A stretch of DNA of 64,000 bases from Pipra filicauda (Eukaryota > Chordata > Aves > Passeriformes > Pipridae): the NCBI RefSeq assembly GCF_003945595.2, contig NW_024104428.1, positions 24,106-88,105 of the forward strand, read 5' to 3'. A model generated the notes under the pieces. That model was not told where the DNA came from, did no database searches, and was given only the letters and a program-made list of their open reading frames with translations. This document shows positions 51,445-64,000 of the stretch, one piece after another; the stretch's first letter is position 1; the number at the start of each line of letters is the position of its first letter. Both the position numbers and the translations under genes were made by a program.

Positions 51445-52412
51445 TAAAAATGGCAAGTAGCCAAAATATTCTGCATAGACTCGAACTGCTGATGCTACTT
51501 CTGGACGTGCCCCTGCGTGCTTCACAACGGGCATCTCAGGCAGATTCCCTAAAAGTGAGGAGGTGCTTGGGTGTGTAACAGAAGGAGACATTTTTAAATC
51601 CAAAAACAACCAAGGGAAAAAAAAAAAAACCCTTGTCAGGTTGACTTCTGATCAAAGCTTGATTCCCAGCCACTTGCCAGCTCCAGCCCCATTCTGACAT
51701 TAAGAGCATGTCACTCATTTTAGTTTGCACAGAGACCTAAAGAAGGTATAAACATAAAGCTACCTGCTCTTACAGGTGTTCCCTTTGCTTTGCAGCAGCA
51801 GACATGTTTTAAAAAGGTGTGAGCTCTCCATCCAGCTACTCATGTCTGTGAAACCAGAGTATAAATCACTCCCCCCACACAGGCACCTTCCACACAGAAA
51901 GAAAAGAATGCCCTGAGTACAAGGAGGAGGGACACTCATTCCCTCTGCTCTCGACCTGCCAAAGCTGTCAAACTCAAACACCATTCCTCTCATCACACAT
52001 GATTTATGTCCAATTTGTTTTCAAGCTAAGGGAAGTTTTGTAAGTGGGCAATAACCACTGAATAAACACAATGATTAGGTGAGGTGGATAATCATATCCA
52101 CGTTCAGGTGTGCCAACATTATTTCTTGGTGACAGGGGAGGAAGAGAGGCGGGGAAAGAGCTGGAAGCCAGGATTGCCAAGGCAGCTTTGCTCACAGCTG
52201 AGGTCCCTGCTGGCTCTCAGTCCCTGCAGCAGCCTAAGGAAAAGGGTAAGCAGTTCAAGGTGTTGGGCACTCACCCTCAACAACCGTGGGCTATAAGGGC
52301 TTGACTGTCTCCCTCCTACTGTCCACCCAATAGATGCCACTAAAGTCAATCAGAAGCTTTATTAATGCTTCACAGAATCCTTACAGGCCAAAAAGGGTAT
52401 GAATTGGGTCAC

Positions 52413-52600
52413 AGCTTTTTACTGTGAGACTGACTGAGCACAGGTTACCCAGAGAGGTTGTGGAGTCTCTCACCTTGGACACATTCAAAAGATTTTTGGA
52501 CATAGTCCTGAGCAATCAATTCTAGGTGATGATGTTTGAGCAGGAAGGTTGAAAAAAATGACCTCCATAGGTCCCTTCCAACATGAAGCACTCTGTGAGA
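52413..52600 (+). mobile_element. CR1 LINE 3'-end fragment
   Basis: About 190 bp carry the CR1 ORF2 end and 3' UTR. The segments are ACTGTGAGACTGACTGAGCA, then GGTTACCCAGAGAGGTTGTG with GAGTCTCTCACCTTGGA, and later TTTGAGCAGGAAGGTTG and ATAGGTCCCTTCCAACAT. These follow the classic CR1 order, and the terminal GGTCCCTTCCAAC word is diagnostic. It is truncated at the 5' side and stops at a worn CTCTGTGAG tail in place of clean terminal repeats. It appears to be a different, more typical subfamily than the copy at 23.6-24.3 kb, which lacks GGTCCCTTCC. Confidence 0.9.
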
Positions 52601-55600
52601 AAGTGGAGTGGCAGTAATACACCCTGCCCCCTCCCCAACCCCCCCCCCCCCAAGTCCATATGGGTCTTTAGAGCCATCTCTAATATTTTGAACAAAAACA
52701 TTAATTGGGCATGTCCCGTGATTATTTCCAAATCACTGTCTCCTTTTCTCTTCCCCACTGAAATTCATAGTTGCCTCCTGTAAGCTCTAAAAGATTGTTT
52801 TGAAATAACCAGCCAAAAATATACACATGTTGTGCATAGTCCTACAAAGCTTGCAGCAAAGCAAATTATAGTCTGGGGTGGATGAAGGAAGCTGAATCAA
52901 AACATATCTCTGTACAAAAAGCTTGTGGCTTAGCAAAAGTGGTCTTTTTCTTTCCTCTCATGGTTAAAATGTATTGTGTTATGAGGCAGGCTCATGCTAT
53001 GAAGCACAGAGAAGAAACCATACTGGTCTTTTAAATAGATTTTTGCGGGACCAAAGCTAATCCATGGAAAATTCCGAATACCTTTGAAATGGAAGAGTTA
53101 CATTGCTGTCTCTCTTCAGAAGTCTGACAATGGCCTCATATTAGATTTTATCATCAAGCTGAATAACAGCATTTTAGCAGCATTCAGAGAAAGGGAGAGG
53201 AGAAAACATCTCTGAATTCTGACCAGAGCACATTCCAAGCAAAATTAAAAGTTCAAGTTTTACTCTCAAACCAATGGCTACCCACCAGGTGGGCAGGTAG
53301 TTGCAGCAGTAGGTTGTGTTGGTTTAGAACCCAAATCAGGAACAAATATTTAAACAGCAGAGCCCAGTGCAGGCCAAAACCCACTTTTACTTTTGACCTG
53401 GCCCCATGAAGGCTTTCCTGTGGGTTGGGTCCTCCAGCGCCCTGGCTTCAAACAGGGACATTATAACACGTCATGCTCATCTTTGTGATCTAAACTCTGT
53501 CTGTCTGGTTTATCATTCAGACATTAAAGGTTCTATCTTTCAGTAAGAGAAATGCTAAGCAATTCCTGTCAGTAAATAGCAACTTCTGCCATGAAAATGG
53601 TCTGGATACTGTTAAGCTTCCAAGTGTCTTCCATAAGATAATCTGCATCATCTAAATGCAGTTAAGTACTCAGCAAGTATGAAAAATTGTTGTATAACGC
53701 ACCAAGCTGGAAACAATTTCTTGTCCCTGAGGGTCAGATATGTCACAAGCCACTTGCTTTATCACTCTCACACATACAGGTTTTGTTTTGTAAGATTCCT
53801 CACAAGGAGTCATTGGGCAGCTCAATTAAAGCAGTTGCACAAATCACGTGGCCTTAACGCTTCTGTTCTGGCGTCTCACCTCCTTGCATTCTCAGTGTTG
53901 AATAGCTGGCTATGATTTTCACTCCACTTCACACTAAAAGGTGCCAGAATACAACTCTAGAAGGAAGCACTAGAGAGAACACACAGCCTGCTTATTTTTA
54001 ATAGGCAGATATTACTCCAAGTACTCCAAGTACTTTCCTTCATGGACTTGCGTGGTACTCTATTTGCATCTCTTCAGAATAAGGATTTTTTTCTTTTTTT
54101 TCTTTAAGGAAATAAAGTCTTGAATATCCAACCTTGTACTACTGTGGTACAGTCACCCTTCTAGTACACTTGGAGTAAAAAATATCCTCTTTCAGTAACC
54201 CGTACGTTTTGCTTTAGATTTTAAGCCTTAATAACAAAACGCCAAGCACAGGGTATCTTTTAGCACAATTAAAAGAAGACAATCCAAAATGACAACAGCT
54301 CAGCTTTAAGACCCATGCCAAAAAAATCCAAGACTTGCAGTATTCAATATGGCTTTCTCAAGATAAATATGGTTGGGGAGGGGGAACTAAATGTCTTTTT
54401 TTTTGCCTTTTAATTGATGCAATAGTAGAGCAGATAGATAAGAAAAAGTACTTTAAAGTTCCTCTTAGCCTTCTGTTAAGCAATTAAACTGCATCTTCTG
54501 TTCTCTAATTCCATTGGGGTTTTTAAATCAGATTTATTTCTGCAAAACTCTTCACTAAAGGTGAAATGATTTCCCATCCTGGAAAGTATTATCTCCCGAA
54601 CGTACCTACACGAGCTTCAGTGTAGATTTCTGCTCTCTGTGCCTGCAGTAATCTTGCCTCTGTTGAAACATCAGAGGCCCAAATTTAGTCTTGAACATGT
54701 GCAATAAGAGACAAAATTTGGCTCCCCAAGTGTGAAATATCTCAGTTGTCTACTGACTCAACATCAAAAAAAAAAAAAATCAGCCTCTTGGAAAGGATTC
54801 GTTTTCAAAACATAAAGTAGTAAGGAGGTGAGGAGAGGGGGAAAAAAGGAATGAAAAAATAAAACCCACTTCATCTTTTATGTAGCCAAGTATCCATTCA
54901 TAATACTCTGTTGAAAACACTGACAAGTAAAAAAAACTTCTTTTCCCCCCAAAACAAACCAAAATATTTTTCTGCTACCTTAAATTTCTCTTTCCTTTTA
55001 GTTTCATTACTAATATTTATAAAGCACCTGTTGATATAATCACACTTAATTAGAATTCACAGGAAGTAATGCCCATCATAGGATCTGAATTCAGGTGCCT
55101 CTGAGAACAAGTGGGTGCTACTTTCTGCATTTGACCAGGGCAGCAGCGGTTTTTATGCTTATTTTTTATTCCATACATAAAAGGAGACCAGCCATAGCCT
55201 CCTAATACTTAAAAAAAAAAGTCAAAACACAGAGATTATTCAATAAGATTTTAATCTCCAGTTCAAGCAAAACCAAAACTGTTTTGGGGACCCTGCAGGA
55301 CTTCCAGCTGACAAGACGCAGCTGCACCTGCTGCACATTCCCATCCAGGCAGCCCCTCCCAGCTGAGCCACTGGCATTCCCATGCTGCCACCCAAGCCAG
55401 GGAGGAAGGCAAATTTCCTGAGGGTCTGGCCAAAGCCCCACCACAAAACCCTCTCTGACAATCCCGGGGCATTTGGTTCTGAGTGCAGTGACATTTTGCT
55501 GGCTTGTGAGTGTGGATATGGGAACATGCATGGTATTTAAAGAGCATAAATCACTGAGACTCACAGTCTTCTTATGCAGCAGAAAACTTATTGCTATGAA

Positions 55601-57906
55601 AGATGGGAATAGCAGGACTCCTACTTGGGGGGGCATGAAGGACATCCCTTTGTTACACCACTGTGAGACACCGAGATGCCCCAGTGACTGGCATGACATG
55701 GGAACCTGATTACACACTAGAGCACCAAGACAGCTATTATCCCTGGCTTTGCTCTTCCTGCTCCACATTCCTCCCCCCCATCATAAACACGGAAAGCAAA
55801 GCCCAGGGATTTCACTGAACAGAGCTCTGAGTGGAGGGGATAAATCCATAGGACCCGATTCCCGGTTACATGAAAGCAAAAGATGCCAAAGTCTTAAAGT
55901 ACTTTGGCAGAAAGCTAGCTCTGTATAACTAAGAATGCAAGCTCTGTGGTTAGTTTAATCCCTGGAATAGCTCTGCAGATTTCTGAGTAATATTGCACAG
56001 GGCAAGTTTGGCTGTAAAGTTTTGGTTTTTTTTAAATCTTTAAATTACTTACTGCTGTACGTTCCTTCCTTGCCTTTCTATAAGCTTTCTTTTAAAACAT
56101 ACAGGAGAAGTGAGAAAAAGAAGCATCTTTCTGAAAACAACTTCCACTGCAGAAAATTTGAATCCTGGGAGAGAAATTAGTTCCGGTAGCTGCCCAAGCA
56201 CAACGTAGCCCCATCTAGAAAGGATACATCTGCCGCCTCAAGGAGTTTCTCAAGGAAAAGAGCATTAAAAAAAAAAAGAAAAAAACCTCTTTATTATTGT
56301 TATTACTCTTTTTATTGTCATTAATTGATTCTTAGGCCGTCAGAGCTGCACCAACCTGTTCATTGTCATTCTTCTGTTTCCAGAGAAATAATGTCAAGAA
56401 AGAGATGGACTAGAAAAGGAGTATTTGAGTTGCATGAATGAGACAGATGAGTTGGAGTTATTACAGGGCATTTTAGAAATATTCCTGTTTTCCCTGCTTT
56501 CTTCAAACACAGGCTTAAGTATCTGAATATAAAAGTTTAGTTTAATGGAGAAAGGAGAGAGAGAAATAGCTTATGATTTCCATATGTTTTAGTACCTTTA
56601 AAATAAAGGCATGGTAACACTTAAATAGTATTAAGCTTCAAACAGCTGGTACTGTGTTTGTTACTATAATCATTTCTCTAATTATAGTGGAATGTGACAA
56701 AAAAAAAAGTAAAAAAAAAAAAAGGGTTGCTTTGACAGTTCTGCACTCAGGGCTCCCAACAGGCCACCAATTAGAACCTGGAAAAAGGAAGGAACTTATA
56801 AAAACTAATGACTGCTCAGCAATGGGATATAGCCCTATTTTTGTTGTAAAAGTACTTTTTTTTTTCCTCTACAATAAATCTAGCCTCCTTTAGCTAAAGC
56901 AACTCTATTTAGGTCACGTTCATGATATGTGAACAAAATTAAAGATCTTTTTGTCAGTTTGTGTTTTTCCAGTGATGTCCCTCGGTTTCTATAAATGTGC
57001 AAAACCTGTCATGAATCTAAAAGAGAATTCCTGATGATGAATGCAGATATTCTGATTGCCAGAAGCTCATGATCAATCTGAGGGGCATTAGCCAGTGATT
57101 CCATGTACCTTTACACAAAATGATCCAAATCCCATGGCATTCAGAGAACAGGTTTTCAGTGCTCTGATCCAAGCTCTACCCACTGGTGACAGGTTTCTTC
57201 TTTCTCAGACTCGGGGACATCTCCCATGCTTAAGAAAAAAAAAACAAAATACTGAGCACTACCCATGTTATTTAAAGCAGCATGAGCTGAAAAAGCTTAA
57301 CAGCATACACAGAATGAGATGCAGAATATGATCCACTAAGGACATCAGTTATCCCAGCTGAAGGCTTAATCCAGCTGCACAGAGGTTAATGGGTATTTTT
57401 TTCCTCACTCTAGTGCAGTTGGATTTGGGCTAAACTACTTTCTGTGCAATGAAAAGAAACAAGGTTTTCTCCTCTGCTGCATTTCTTTTACTGCTGCACT
57501 GTGGCTTCCGTATCTTGTCTTTTCCACCACTCTATGGTTGACATTTTGAAATAAAACTACATTTCCACTGTGCAAGCACACGAGCATGTGAATTCAAATC
57601 TCATTTAAGACAAGGTGAGTAAAGCTTTTCAAATGTTTTCTGATCTTGGTTTTGGTGCTCGTCTGAGTCTATTCCACAATACCTGGCAATTCAATTTTCT
57701 GTTTTGAAATTGCACAGGACGCTTTTCCACAGACAAGACTGCCCTAAAGTAGTTCAAAGAAAGCCAAGTTTGATGAGGAATTTCTTATTTCTAAATGCCT
57801 GCATTGAGGTTATTCTTGCCCAGAAGCTCTGCTCAGTGACAGCTGCACCCCGAGAGCCTCAGCTGGAGGGAGGGCTGTGCTTGGTGTCATCTGTCATTTC
57901 AAAGTG
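52601..57906. other. unique AT-rich sequence, no gene recognised
   Basis: At 53318-53345 the word TGTGTTGGTTTAGAACCC faintly recalls the start of some avian LTRs but has no matching partner or ending. The GC-richer patch 55270-55480 has three open minus-strand frames (up to 188 codons over 55202-55768); the products are unfamiliar and in competing phases. A14 lies at 54766-54779. Confidence 0.55.
52639..52651. repeat. C13 homopolymer in C-rich patch
   Basis: Thirteen C at the end of a C-rich stretch (about 52620-52651) just downstream of the CR1 fragment. It is likely to vary in length. Confidence 0.88.
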
Positions 57907-57930
57907 AGATGGTTCAAGCAAGAACCATCT
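57907..57930. repeat. perfect 9-bp hairpin with 6-nt loop
   Basis: AGATGGTTC (57907-57915), the loop AAGCAA and the exact reverse complement GAACCATCT (57922-57930). It has the same geometry as the hairpin at 15974-15997 but an unrelated sequence. No T-run follows that would suggest a polymerase III terminator. Confidence 0.85.
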
Positions 57931-60480
57931 ATCTATGTTCACACATGGCATACAAATAATTTTGGCTTCATATCCAAAAGACTCCCTTTAATTTAGCATT
58001 TACAAAAACAAGTGTTGATAGAGGAGGTTCCTCTTTTTAGTTGAGGGGTTGGTTGGTTGTTCATTCAGCGGCTTAACCCCACCTTACTTAAGAGCAAAGA
58101 ACCCGATTCAGCCAAGGACTCGTGCCTAAATATGACCACTTATATAAGCTCTACACTTCCTTCAAGTTTAGATGATGGGCTGAAAAGCTGTGAAATAAAA
58201 GAAATTAATATAATACACTTAGTATTTTTCAAATACTTTTGAAAAAATATATAGGAGTAACTGAACTGATCTTTCAATAAGATTTTTCTATTAACATTTT
58301 CTTCCCACTGATTCTTTAATGCTCCCATTTTCCACTGAACTTCCTCCTCCATTTTGTCTAGATGTGATAAAAACCACACATCTTTGAATGCCTTGTAATG
58401 AAAATTGAAAATAATGGCCTCTTAAAAGGTACACAGAGTTCTTTTCAGTACTTTCAATACAAGTATTAATAAAGACAATTTATATGAGAGATAAGAATGT
58501 AATTTTAAATACTTACTACAATTTAGAATATGCTATGAAAGTTACATCAGTTAGATTGTCTCATTGGCCCATCAGTTATTAGCATGAAGAAAAATGTTCA
58601 GTTGCTGTATTTCTACTCATGGCATATCTTCAGTCACTAAATACAAAATTTTTGTATTTATTTTTGTAACCATGATGGTGAAGGACGTTTACTGACAGCA
58701 GTCACAAAAATTTAAAACAGGTATTAATTTTTAATGTTCAGAATATTTTTTTACCCCTGCAATAATAGGCTTTTGCAGGATGCATGGTTGAAAGTGCTCT
58801 AATACGTATTTCCTCTTATTTCAAACACTGTAACAGGAATTCAGAAATCTTTGCAAGAATCTTAAAACTTATCAAGATGCATCCTCATACTATAACATTC
58901 TTTCCAGTTTCTGATGTGACCTCAAAATCTCTCTGGTTTTGTGAAAGTAGTTAATTAGTTGTTGTAGTTTTTCTGTTAATGATTTCACTGAAACAGACTG
59001 AAATTGCTCTTAGAAACCAGCATTGTATTTTCCCAGGCTCTGCAGCTTCTTTTCTGCTCTCATGCAGTGCTGTGGCAGTGACTCACATGAAATAATTTGT
59101 GAGGAATAAGAGTAAAACCCTTTCCTTTACCAAAAGATATCTCGGTCTCATTGAGACCTTGATTGCCAAGGAAGCTGCACTGGGCTTCTGAAGTTGATAT
59201 TCACAATATATGTCATTTCAATCTAAAAGTGACAGAGTGCAAGCAGAAAGAGGTAAACCCACAACAGCTACAAGGCGAACCTACACAAAGCCACTGGGAG
59301 CTCCAGGGTGGAGCCCTATTGCCACCCAGACCCTGCAGCTTCACAGGTTGCCACTTGGCCCTGCCTGGCTGTCACGAGAGATGTGCTGTGCACTTCAGCC
59401 AGTTGTACCCATCAGTTTAACTCTGCTTCTTCACTAAGAAATGTTGATCTAGAGCAATACGTCATCCTAATGACATACAATCTTTTCTAAGCTTCAAATC
59501 CAACCCTGGTGTAAGAGGTTACTCTCTTACATAAACAAAACACAAAGCTCAGAAAGAGGCAGATACCCAAAGCGTGCTTTTTCCTCCTTTCACACATATA
59601 TGTAGAACTGTATCTTTCCACAAAGCCTCCTGGAGATGGACTAGTACATCAGAGAATTCCATGCAACTACTAATATCGTGTTTTGTATTTGTTTCGTACA
59701 GATCGAGCTACAAAAAAAACCCAAACAACTTTAAAAGTATCCAACCAACAATAGACCAGAAACCAACCATGTCACAGTGAATCTGGTCTGCTGGCTTACC
59801 CTAACAGCGCTGCAGCCATTCAAAAGAGGTTCAAATAGGACCTTACAAGACCAGAAAACCAGCAATGAACAACACCTGTCACAGAAATCACTGTTTGGGG
59901 AGGGTTCGAACGCATTCAGCGGAACCTTGACCAGTAAAGGCTGACATCTCAATGAACATTAGCAAGAGGACATTGTGCCTGTGATCCACAGCCCCACAAC
60001 GGTACTGATGGCAACATGAGGCTGTGCTGTAGCCTTCTTTTTTAGTTCTGTCTCTGCTGGGAGCCTTCCCCCAGCAGCAGAGCTGGGAGGTTTTTGGCTG
60101 GGCAGCTGTGCCCAGGCTGCTCACAGGCATGACCCTTGCTGGTGCTACAGGTCTCACTTTAAAAAGCTATCCTGCATAGCAAGGTGTCTTCTCACTTCAA
60201 AAGCTGCACAACTTCCATTATTCTTCCTGTTGCATTCCCCCTCCTGCATGTGCACTCAATTTTTGAGCGAAGTAAAACCTTTGTGTGCCTCTATTGGCAC
60301 GACAGTTTGGTTATAATAGCACAGGTTCATCCTACAGTGTTAAAACAATTGTGTTAGAAAAAATAAAGTCTAAAAGCAAGCGAAACACTGCTGTCAGAGC
60401 AGATAGAGGTAAAGCACACAGCTTTATCGAATGACCAGCTTCATAGTAGGTTACATCATTAGCCATTTCACCTCCTGCTC
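57931..60480. other. unique sequence, no gene recognised
   Basis: This is AT-rich DNA with frames of 60-89 codons. Overlapping plus-strand frames at 59163-59490 sit in a GC-richer patch and are unfamiliar. A B-box-like GGGTTCGAAC at about 59902-59911 lacks an A box and is not called. Confidence 0.55.
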
Positions 60481-61090
60481 AACAGCTTTCCCCCCCCTTG
60501 TTTCCCAGCTTGAATTCTTCAGATGAGATCAGCTGTTCATACCCAGTTCATAAACAGCTGGAGAAATTTAGCCTGCTGTGAATGGGACTTTGTGTAATTC
60601 AGGGAAGTTAGCTCAATCCTAATTTCTCTGCTAAGGACAGAAAAGCAGCCTGCTGTAATGGTGAAACACGAAAGCTAAATACATACACGGGTGTCTTGAA
60701 AGTAGTTTGCAAATATCAGAGCCTGTACACAGCCTTTAAGGGTAGATGTACCATTTAAATCCCTAGGTCTCAAAAAAAGTGAGGACAAAACCTCTATAGG
60801 TATATTTGGTCCAAAGCCTTTTGCTTTCACTGTGGTTCACAGAGCTACTTTTCACATTAACAGTTCAGTGCCAGCAAAAACATTATTGCCTTCAATACTA
60901 ATTAGAGAGGTGGCAGTAAGGGTTTCCTAATTAAAGTGGATTTGACTTTTGTATGTTAATTACTCTCAGTATCAATCAAATAAAGGAATAATGGGGTCGT
61001 TTCACATTTAAATCACAGAAGCTTCAAGCATAAGCTGCCTTAGAGGAAATTAGCTTGCAATTAAACAGTGTTATTAATAACTGCTTGTAA
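60481..61090. promoter_or_regulatory. possible enhancer-like block with TAATTA cluster
   Basis: Three exact TAATTA homeodomain-core hexamers fall at 60899-60904, 60928-60933 and 60957-60962, spaced 29 bases apart each. They are followed by ATCAATCAAATAAA near 60971 and CAATTAAA near 61058. The wider block is high-complexity, with CAGCTG-type E-box words near 60550. Homeodomain proteins bind TAATTA, and clusters of such sites are common in developmental enhancers, but AT-rich DNA yields TAATTA often by chance. Conservation cannot be assessed from one sequence. Confidence 0.25.
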
Positions 61091-64000
61091 ATAGTAACAA
61101 CCAAGCTGTTGCACAGGCCGTGTCTAGTGGTTACAATTATAACCACCCACACAAAAACTGACAGAGGTAAATTCCAAATAATCCTTTCTCAGGACTTCAA
61201 TCTGCTCACTTTGTTTAAATCTCTTGCCTTCATAGTTAATGTTATCCATCACTGCCTGTCAACAAGACATTTGTCTCACAGGGCACTGAGATGTGCTGTT
61301 TCACCACACCATCCCTGGCTGTGCTCACCTGCCTCCTGACAGCAGGGGGACCTCCCTGTTCTCCCAGCTCCTCTCAGCTGCACTTACAGGCACCGGGCAA
61401 TTTTTCCAACATGAAGAGCAGCTTTTGCATGCACCAGTTAACCAAGAGTGTGACTCTGGTCACACCAGAGCCCTTAATGTAAGGCTATACTGGGAGAACT
61501 AGTATTAATAATATTGTCCTCTGACACATTTAGACCTCCTCCTGCCTGTGCAGTCTCTGTATCAATAGTTTAAATATATAATCAAGCAACTGGTACATGT
61601 TGTCCACAGAAAATAAAATAGATACTTATCTTCTATTACAAGCTTAAATCCTTAGGTTACGTATAGTGTCTTCTGAATGCCCATGCATCTCACATTTATA
61701 TATGAGCAGTTTGGGAAGGCAGATCAAAGCCAATATCAGAACACTCTCTGCCTTCAGCTGAGCTACAATTTCACTCAAGGAATCTGGCAGCAGGAGATTT
61801 TGTGCTGTTGCACCCATTTCCAAAAGCACACCTATTCTTGGTGCATCCAGCACAGTAAAAGACTTCACTCTTTAAAGAGTTCAGTTCAAATGAAGGCCTG
61901 AAAATTCCCCAGAGGAAAAGAATATTAGGAAAAAAAAATTAAGTGGGTGGGAAGAACCTCCAGTCTAGAAGACTGTACGATTCCCTCAGTAAAGAAACTA
62001 AATCCCCAAGTAAAACATCATGCTATGCCTCTAAGCTTCCTCCTGCTTAAGAATCTCAGACAACTTTTTTTAAGTTTTATTGAGTGAACAGCTGTAGAAT
62101 AGTTACTGCAAAACCAAGTAACTTCCTTGACTTCAGGAACAGAGGCACAGAAAAGATTTATTACTCATCAACTTAGCTGATTTCAGTGCTGCTGATCAGA
62201 CCCTACAGAAAAAAAAGAAGGCCATTTCACTAGTGAAAAATAGGTGAAAACCTGCCTGAGTTGTGATCTTTGTCAGCAACAGTCTGATGAAATATGACAA
62301 AACCTCTTATCTCTTTTTTCAGCTTGGTCAGCAGTCAGCTCAGCTGTGAATTTCTATGTAATTACCCTGACCTTTAATTAATAATTATTTGCTTTACATT
62401 ATAAATAATATATATTATTTATATTTCAATACCTTGATAACAAAGTGTAATGTTCATTTCTATCCTGGAATTGAACTCTCCTTTAATGACACTCATCTAG
62501 TGAGCCAACACCTCTAAAAACAGAGCTGCATCCACCTGTGTTCTAACCAATGTTTCCCCACTCCAGACATTATATCATGGCTCCTAGGAAGTCAGACCAT
62601 ATTCAGCTGTGTACTGAGAAAGGTTACACCTTTTACAGCAAAGAATCAGTGCTGATACTGCTCTGGGATAACTTCTTGGTATTAAAGTATTTCCAGAATG
62701 GGACAGAAAGGAAAAAAAAAGTGTTCAAATTAATTGTTTTGCTAAACTTTTGGGAAGTTTTTGTAGCCAGCTTCCCCTTAATGAGTCAGCTTATAGGCAG
62801 TGGGGAAGAAACATAAACTGAAAACTGTTTTCTTGTTCCCGTTTGAACTTTTAGAAGCCATGACTAGGGTGGCAGTATGGAGGTGAACATATATATATGG
62901 CTGAGGAGCTGCACTGACAGAACTGCACACCTCTACAGCTGGCTGTTTGCAGGGGTTATGTAAATCTGTGTCTTTTTCAGAGGCTGAGCACTGTTTGCAG
63001 CAGCTACAAGTTCCATTTGTATCCCACGATGCTTTCTCTGCTGACTGCCTTTGGGTGGTCTCAGCTTTTTCTCTCCTTAAAGTGCCCCACAGATCATTTC
63101 AGAGCTCAGTAAGTTACCCTCTCTTACAGTGCTTTCTTTCTTAGTTTTATTTCAGGTTCCCGTTACTTGAGCTTGTTATTCTCCTCTGAAGGAGGGACAG
63201 GGACTGCTACAGATGCACCTGCTCAGAGATCACAGTGTAAGGCACTTGCAACTGGATCTGCCATATGGGAATTAATCTCTTAAACCTACAGACAGCTGAA
63301 AACCACATGAAAACATATGTCTCTGAGACACCAGGCCAGCCTCAACTCCTTGAGAGCATTTTGTATCCTCTTTTTTTTTTTTTTTAAATCATTTTCAAAG
63401 ATATCAATGGGCAGCAAAGGAATAAAGGTACAAGTGAATATTGGGAACACTGGCCTTTTTTTCCAGACCTCTAAAGAAAACAGTGTAGAAACCAGATCTC
63501 CTTCAGCAGGAGCCAAGGTGGGTTGGCTGGATGAGGCTTCTTCGTCTCACTGCTCAGTGTGGAAGGTGACCAAGATGCAACCCAAAAAATGTCCTGAGCA
63601 GTCTGGCTGAGCCAGGGACAGCAGGATGCTGGGGATAATTTTCTGCTGTTTGGTCACTTTTGTGTTCAGTGTTCAGTGAGTGTGGACGAGCACAGCCAGT
63701 GCCGAGGGGGAACATTTCACACGCGCTCTGTGCAGGTGTAAATCACAGTGCAAAGTGCAGAGTGGGGAACACAATACACCCCTTACATAACCCTGGTAAG
63801 GCTGTAAATAGTACATGTCCAAGCACTGGATGTCAAGCACAGAGACAGGAGAAAATAATCACTTTGTTACAGTCGGTTTTGATGCAGTTAAACCCAAATC
63901 TTGTTACTCTTTCCAATAAGAGTGTACCTTCTGGACTGATGAGAGTGACATGAATAGGATTTGGCCTCTATTTGGCTTGTTGAAGTTCGGATTCTGGGCC
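61091..64000. other. unique sequence, no gene recognised
   Basis: It contains a 7-bp hairpin CTCTGGT-CAC-ACCAGAG at 61454-61470, an AT-only patch near 62380-62430 and a T15 run at 63371-63385. Frames of 88-97 codons near 62550-62816, 63317-63610 and 63660-63953 give unfamiliar products. The window ends in unique sequence. Confidence 0.55.
63371..63385. repeat. T15 homopolymer
   Basis: Fifteen T, equal to A15 on the minus strand. No associated retroposon body was recognised. Confidence 0.88.

Larger units (their letters stand above)
47693..52412. other. unique sequence, no gene recognised
   Basis: The longest frame in this part, 191 codons at 49001-49576 on the plus strand with a 156-codon frame opposite (49040-49510), gives no product I recognise on either strand. 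It is in a slightly GC-richer block, as expected of a chance frame. Poly(C), poly(T) and poly(A) runs are listed separately. Further GC-richer sequence lies at 52130-52330. Confidence 0.55.

Noticed and set aside
53318..53480. Possible LTR start (TGTGTTGGTTTAGAACCC)
   Set aside because: Only a short resemblance to avian LTR beginnings. No terminal CA end, polyadenylation signal, target duplication or partner LTR was seen.
55202..55768. 188-codon minus-strand frame and two shorter overlapping ones
   Set aside because: Three minus-strand phases are open together in a GC-richer patch. No product is recognised.
59895..59915. B-box-like GGGTTCGAAC
   Set aside because: No A-box match upstream on either strand at tRNA spacing.
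61454..61470. 7-bp hairpin with CAC loop
   Set aside because: Arms this short are expected many times by chance in 64 kb.

Overview
This 64 kb window looks like non-coding vertebrate chromosomal DNA, most likely from a bird. The basis is: AT-rich sequence throughout; no bacterial-style gene packing; very few interspersed repeats; and the repeats that can be recognised are CR1 LINE fragments of avian type, including a degenerate ATTCTAT-like 3' end. A crocodilian or turtle is possible but less likely. I recognise no intact protein-coding gene, no complete exon chain, no rRNA or functional tRNA, no CRISPR array and no operon. The open reading frames present are short, overlap on both strands, and resemble chance ORFs, except those that are decayed pieces of CR1 reverse transcriptase. 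The window is therefore an intergenic desert or the inside of a very large intron; the sequence alone does not say which.

Layout. 1-16,320: mostly unique AT-rich DNA with a two-copy 40-bp tandem duplication (111-190), an AC microsatellite, a tRNA-like SINE-type head on the minus strand (about 1,236-1,305), an A/C-only tract (12,143-12,266) and two notable inverted repeats (10,725-10,800 and 15,974-15,997). 16,321-24,255: the repeat-richest part, with three CR1 pieces all on the plus strand. One is a short 3' fragment, one is a reverse-transcriptase fragment lacking its 3' end, and one is a 3'-end fragment with its 3' UTR. The last two overlap in the part of the element they represent, so they are separate insertions. 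24,256-47,170: about 23 kb with essentially no recognisable repeat, only homopolymer and T/G-rich tracts. It contains one curious C1-zinc-finger-like codon string at 38,833-38,868. 47,175-52,600: a possible very old CR1 scrap, a second tRNA-like SINE-type head (47,620-47,692) and a clear short CR1 3' end (52,413-52,600). 52,601-64,000: unique sequence with a perfect 9-bp hairpin (57,907-57,930) and a block with three TAATTA homeodomain-core sites in 64 bp (60,899-60,962).

No genes here can be said to work together. The best candidates for real function are possible conserved non-coding (enhancer-like) blocks around 20.47-21.06 kb, 32.17-32.64 kb and 60.5-61.09 kb. They are proposed only from sequence texture and motif content, and need cross-species alignment to decide. 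I did not find a convincing undescribed biological system; the findings below are leads of modest strength.
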